This document shows positions 4,997-7,397 of a stretch of DNA of 7,397 nt, in pieces. Origin of the DNA: JBBSQE01 sp038258095. GTDB lineage: Bacteria; Actinomycetota; Thermoleophilia; Solirubrobacterales; 70-9. Both the position numbers and the translations under genes were made by a program. The notes under the pieces were generated by a model. The model saw only the letters and a list, made by a program, of their open reading frames with translations. It was not told the origin of the DNA and ran no database searches. Positions within the stretch are counted from its first letter, which is position 1. Each line of letters begins with the position of its first letter. The DNA lies in assembly GCA_038258095.1 (NCBI GenBank), contig JBBSQE010000156.1, positions 1 through 7,397 of the forward strand. The letters are read 5' to 3'.

Positions 4997-6793
4997 TCAG
5001 GAGTCCAGCTCGAGGACGGCCAGGAACGCCTCCTGGGGAACCTCAACGCGTCCGACCTGCTTCATCCGCTTCTTGCCTTCCTTCTGCTTCTTGAGCAATT
5101 TCTGCTTGCGGGTGACGTCGCCACCGTAGAGCTTGGCCGTCACGTCCTTGCGCAGCGCCTTGACGGTCTCTCGGGCCAGGACGCGAGAGCCGACGGCCGA
5201 CTGGACGGGGATGTCGAAGAGCTGACGTGGAATCGTCTTGCGCAGGCGCGAGACGAGAGTCTTACCCCGCTCGTAGGCGAAGTCCCGGTGGACGATGATC
5301 GACAGCGCGTCGACCTGGTCCCCGGCCAGCAGGACGTCAAGCTTCACCAGATCCCCCGGCATGTTCTCGATCGGTTCGTAATCGAGCGACGCGTAGCCCT
5401 TGGTCGAGGACTTGAGGACGTCGAAGAAGTCGAGCACGATCTCGCCGAGCGGCAGATCGTAGCGGAGTTGAACGCGCTGCGGGCTCAGGTAGTGGAGGTC
5501 GATGTGGGTGCCGCGGCGGGCCTGGCAGAGCTCCATGACAGCGCCCACGTCCTCGGTCGGAGTGATCACCGTGGCGCGGATGTATGGCTCGAGGATCGCC
5601 TCGATCAGGCCCGGGTCGGGCATCTCCGTCGGGTTGTGGACGTCGAGCACCTCGCCGTCGGCTGCCAGGTGGACCTCGTAGCGGACGTTCGGCGTGGTCG
5701 CCAGAAGGTCGAGGTCGTACTCGCGCTCGAGGCGCTCGCGGACGATCTCCATGTGCAGCAGGCCAAGGAAGCCGCAGCGGAAGCCGAAGCCGAGCGCATC
5801 CGAGGTCTCCGGCTCGAACGAGAGCGCCGCGTCGTTCAGCGTCAGCTTCTCGAGCGCGTCGCGCAGGTCCGAGTAGCGGTCGGTGTCGATCGGGAAGAGG
5901 CCGCAGAACACCATCGGCCGCACCTCCCGGTAGCCCTCGAGCGCCTCTGTGGTCGGCCGCTCGCGGGTCGTGAGCGTGTCACCCACCCGCAGCATCGAGA
6001 CGTCCGTGACGCCGGTGATCACGTAGCCGACCTCGCCGGCATCCATGCCCGCCACCGGGGTCATCTGGGGCCGGAAGAACCCGATGTCGTCGATGTCCGA
6101 CTCGGTCGCGACCCGCATCGCGGTGATCCGGTCGTGCTTTCGGAACTTGCCGTCGACCATCCGCACGTAGGCGACGACCCCGCGGTACTGGTCGAACTCT
6201 GAGTCGAAGATGAGGGCTCGCGCCGGCGCGTCTATCCGGCCCCCGGGCGGTGGGATCCGCTCGACGATCGATTCGAGGACCTCGACGACGCCCTCCCCGG
6301 TTTTCGCGGAGATGCGCATGATCTCGGACGGATCCCCGCCAATCAGGTCGGCGATCTCGCCGGCCACCCGATCGGGCTCGGCACCGGGGAGGTCGACCTT
6401 GTTCATGACCGGGATCAGCTCCAGACCCGCCTCGATCGCGAGGTCGGTGTTGGCCACGGTCTGGGCCTCGACTCCCTGAGCGGCATCGACGACGAGCAGG
6501 GCGCCCTCGCACGCCGCGAGGCTCCTCGACACCTCGTAGGAGAAGTCGACATGGCCCGGCGTGTCGATCAGGTGCAGGTGGTAGGTCTCACCGTCCGCCG
6601 CGGTGTACTCCACGCGGACGGCCTGGGCCTTGATCGTGATCCCGCGCTCGCGCTCCAGGTCCATCGAATCGAGCACCTGCGCGCGCATCTTGTTCGGGGC
6701 GACGGCCCCGGTGATCTCGAGGATGCGGTCGGCGAGGGTCGACTTGCCGTGGTCGATGTGGGCGATGATCGAGAAGTTGCGAATGCGGTCCAT
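4997..6793 (-). CDS. lepA: Elongation factor 4 (LepA), ribosome-associated translational GTPase
   Basis: This 598-aa protein is nearly identical in length to E. coli LepA (599 aa). All GTPase motifs are present: G1 AHIDHGKST (11-19), G2 ERGITIKAQ (49-57), G3 DTPGHVDF (77-84) with the catalytic-type H81, G4 NKVD (131-134) and G5 SAKTG (162-166). EF-G-like beta-barrel and alpha/beta domains follow. The LepA-specific C-terminal domain is intact, with its Lys-rich KLLKKQKEGKKRMKQVGRVEVPQEAF ending (broken here only for description: KLLKKQKEGKK, RMKQVGRV, EVPQEAF). EF4 acts on ribosomes, where back-translocation and ribosome-biogenesis roles have been proposed. The start is fixed by MDRIRNFSIIAHIDHGKST, which matches the usual LepA N-terminus. 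No Shine-Dalgarno sequence precedes the ATG. An inverted repeat and a CATACT -10-like hexamer lie just upstream. It sits 77 nt downstream of a membrane-protein gene and 1 nt before a SnoaL-like gene, and no hemW or heat-shock gene is in the window. Confidence 0.98.
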   Translation of the reverse strand: MDRIRNFSIIAHIDHGKSTLADRILEITGAVAPNKMRAQVLDSMDLERERGITIKAQAVRVEYTAADGETYHLHLIDTPGHVDFSYEVSRSLAACEGALLVVDAAQGVEAQTVANTDLAIEAGLELIPVMNKVDLPGAEPDRVAGEIADLIGGDPSEIMRISAKTGEGVVEVLESIVERIPPPGGRIDAPARALIFDSEFDQYRGVVAYVRMVDGKFRKHDRITAMRVATESDIDDIGFFRPQMTPVAGMDAGEVGYVITGVTDVSMLRVGDTLTTRERPTTEALEGYREVRPMVFCGLFPIDTDRYSDLRDALEKLTLNDAALSFEPETSDALGFGFRCGFLGLLHMEIVRERLEREYDLDLLATTPNVRYEVHLAADGEVLDVHNPTEMPDPGLIEAILEPYIRATVITPTEDVGAVMELCQARRGTHIDLHYLSPQRVQLRYDLPLGEIVLDFFDVLKSSTKGYASLDYEPIENMPGDLVKLDVLLAGDQVDALSIIVHRDFAYERGKTLVSRLRKTIPRQLFDIPVQSAVGSRVLARETVKALRKDVTAKLYGGDVTRKQKLLKKQKEGKKRMKQVGRVEVPQEAFLAVLELDS

Positions 6794-6797
6794 TGGA

Positions 6798-6828
6798 ACC
6801 GCTGAGTATGGCGGTGCGGATCAGCGGT
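6798..6828. promoter_or_regulatory. 8-bp inverted repeat spanning the putative lepA promoter
   Basis: ACCGCTGA at 6798-6805 and TCAGCGGT at 6821-6828 are perfect inverted copies separated by 15 nt. The nearer arm ends 4 nt before the lepA ATG. A CATACT hexamer on the minus strand (6805-6810), the only -10-like element in this gap, overlaps the proximal arm. If transcription starts about 7 nt downstream of it, the repeat is positioned as an operator. If lepA is instead read from the upstream gene, the repeat would form an RNA stem-loop just before the start codon. No T-run follows, so an intrinsic terminator is unlikely. Confidence 0.45.
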
Positions 6829-6870
6829 GGGGCCTGACTCAGGGGGGTTCCGCGCCTGCCGCCGGGGCCG

Positions 6871-7397
6871 CTAGGAGGGACACCGCCCGGGGTCAAGCGG
6901 CCCGTCCAGGCGAAAGACGACGGTCGGCGCGCGGCGCAGGACGACGCTCGCCGCCGGCTGGGCGGCGGTCCAGGTGACTTCGGGCGGGAACGGGGTCTTG
7001 CCGGTGATGCGGTCCCGGCTGGCGACGACGTAGTCGTAGTCACCGGCGCTGAGGGCGTCAATCCAGGCTCGGCAGTCCTTCGGGGCCACGAAACCTCCGT
7101 GGGGCTGCTCCACTCCCACGAACTGGACGTGGTTCGACAGGTCCCGGCCGAGCAGCGGGTAGGACCGCGTCGTGCTCGTCGCGATCCTCTTGCCGGAGAT
7201 CGGCTGGGCCCACTTGAACGCGGCGTCGAGCCCGGCGATCGTGAACTGGGGATCGGCGTAGCGATTCTCGAGATAGGTGCTCTGAACCCGGTAGCCGCCG
7301 GCGAGGACGAGCAGGGCGAGGACGGCCGCGGCACCGAGGCCGGCGCGAGTGGAGATGCGCGGGCGCCCGGGCCACGTCGCCGCGAGGACGGCGGTGG
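6871..7397 (-). CDS. C-terminal part of a membrane protein, possibly a GT-C/GT39-type glycosyltransferase (N-terminus off the window)
   Basis: Only the last 174 codons are present, entering at the right edge and ending with TAG at 6871-6873. Window residues 18-35 (AGLGAAAVLALLVLAGGY) form a clear transmembrane helix. It is followed by a polar domain of about 139 residues with segments such as NRYADPQFTIAGLDAAFKWA, SYPLLGRDLSNHVQFVG, WIDALSAGDYDYVVASRD and a final strand VFRLDGPLDPGRC. A late membrane helix followed by a soluble C-terminal domain is common in actinobacterial GT-C-like polytopic glycosyltransferases that use lipid-linked sugars, and the YPLxGxDLSN segment recalls them. The part that would carry the catalytic residues is outside the window, so the family is an inference. 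C108 and C172 could form a disulfide if the domain faces outward. Internal GTG and ATG starts give only fragments and are not real starts. lepA follows on the same strand after 77 nt. Confidence 0.6.
   Translation of the reverse strand, partial: TAVLAATWPGRPRISTRAGLGAAAVLALLVLAGGYRVQSTYLENRYADPQFTIAGLDAAFKWAQPISGKRIATSTTRSYPLLGRDLSNHVQFVGVEQPHGGFVAPKDCRAWIDALSAGDYDYVVASRDRITGKTPFPPEVTWTAAQPAASVVLRRAPTVVFRLDGPLDPGRCPS

Noticed and set aside
4996..5046. Upstream start for the SnoaL-like protein at 5046
   Set aside because: It adds 17 residues translated out of frame from the conserved LepA C-terminus; the ATG at 4995 gives a normal NTF2-like length.
4889..6202. 437-codon open frame on the plus strand antisense to lepA
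   Set aside because: The opposite strand encodes a full, motif-complete LepA. The antisense product has the His/Arg/Val-rich composition typical of a shadow frame.
6588..7334. 248-codon minus-strand frame bridging the membrane-protein gene and the start of lepA
   Set aside because: It runs out of frame through both real genes, and its Arg/Pro/Ser-rich product is a shadow.

Overview
The window is high-GC DNA from a free-living actinobacterium-like genome. The GC-rich third codon positions, the closely packed operons and the HadA/HadB-style dehydratase pair all fit Actinomycetota. A Thermoleophilia/Solirubrobacterales-type relative is my guess from protein style only; no rRNA or other taxonomic marker is present. 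I saw no tRNA, rRNA, CRISPR array, insertion sequence, phage gene or attachment site.

Layout. (1) Positions 1-2635, minus strand: a three-gene operon read from right to left. It encodes a HadA-like hydratase subunit, a catalytic MaoC/(R)-hydratase subunit and a large acyl-CoA dehydrogenase that runs off the left edge. The genes overlap by 1 and 4 nt. Together they could carry out the first two steps of a beta-oxidation-type pathway: alpha,beta-dehydrogenation of an acyl-CoA and hydration of the enoyl-CoA. (2) Positions 2636-2698: a 63-bp divergent intergenic region in which both flanking genes show a TANNNT hexamer exactly 7 nt before the ATG, the layout expected for leaderless transcripts. 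(3) Positions 2699-4460, plus strand: a 107-aa YbjQ/UPF0145 protein, then a DUF3179 lipoprotein. (4) Positions 4537-7397, minus strand: the C-terminal part of a membrane protein (possibly a GT-C-type glycosyltransferase), then lepA (elongation factor 4), then a small SnoaL/NTF2-like protein that starts 1 nt after the lepA stop. This block converges on the DUF3179 gene.

The most notable observation is at the end of the DUF3179 gene. Its reading frame stops at TGA exactly where I expect a conserved Trp codon (TGG), and the same frame continues after the stop with SQFHPGTILW, which looks like the normal family C-terminus. This suggests a recent nonsense change, a sequencing error or readthrough. 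Other points are an 8-bp inverted repeat around the putative lepA -10 region, a hydratase partner subunit whose catalytic Asp position is Ala, and a hexanucleotide repeat encoding the core of the lipoprotein signal peptide.

I found no convincing evidence of a new multi-gene system. Most of the window is housekeeping and lipid-metabolism genes.
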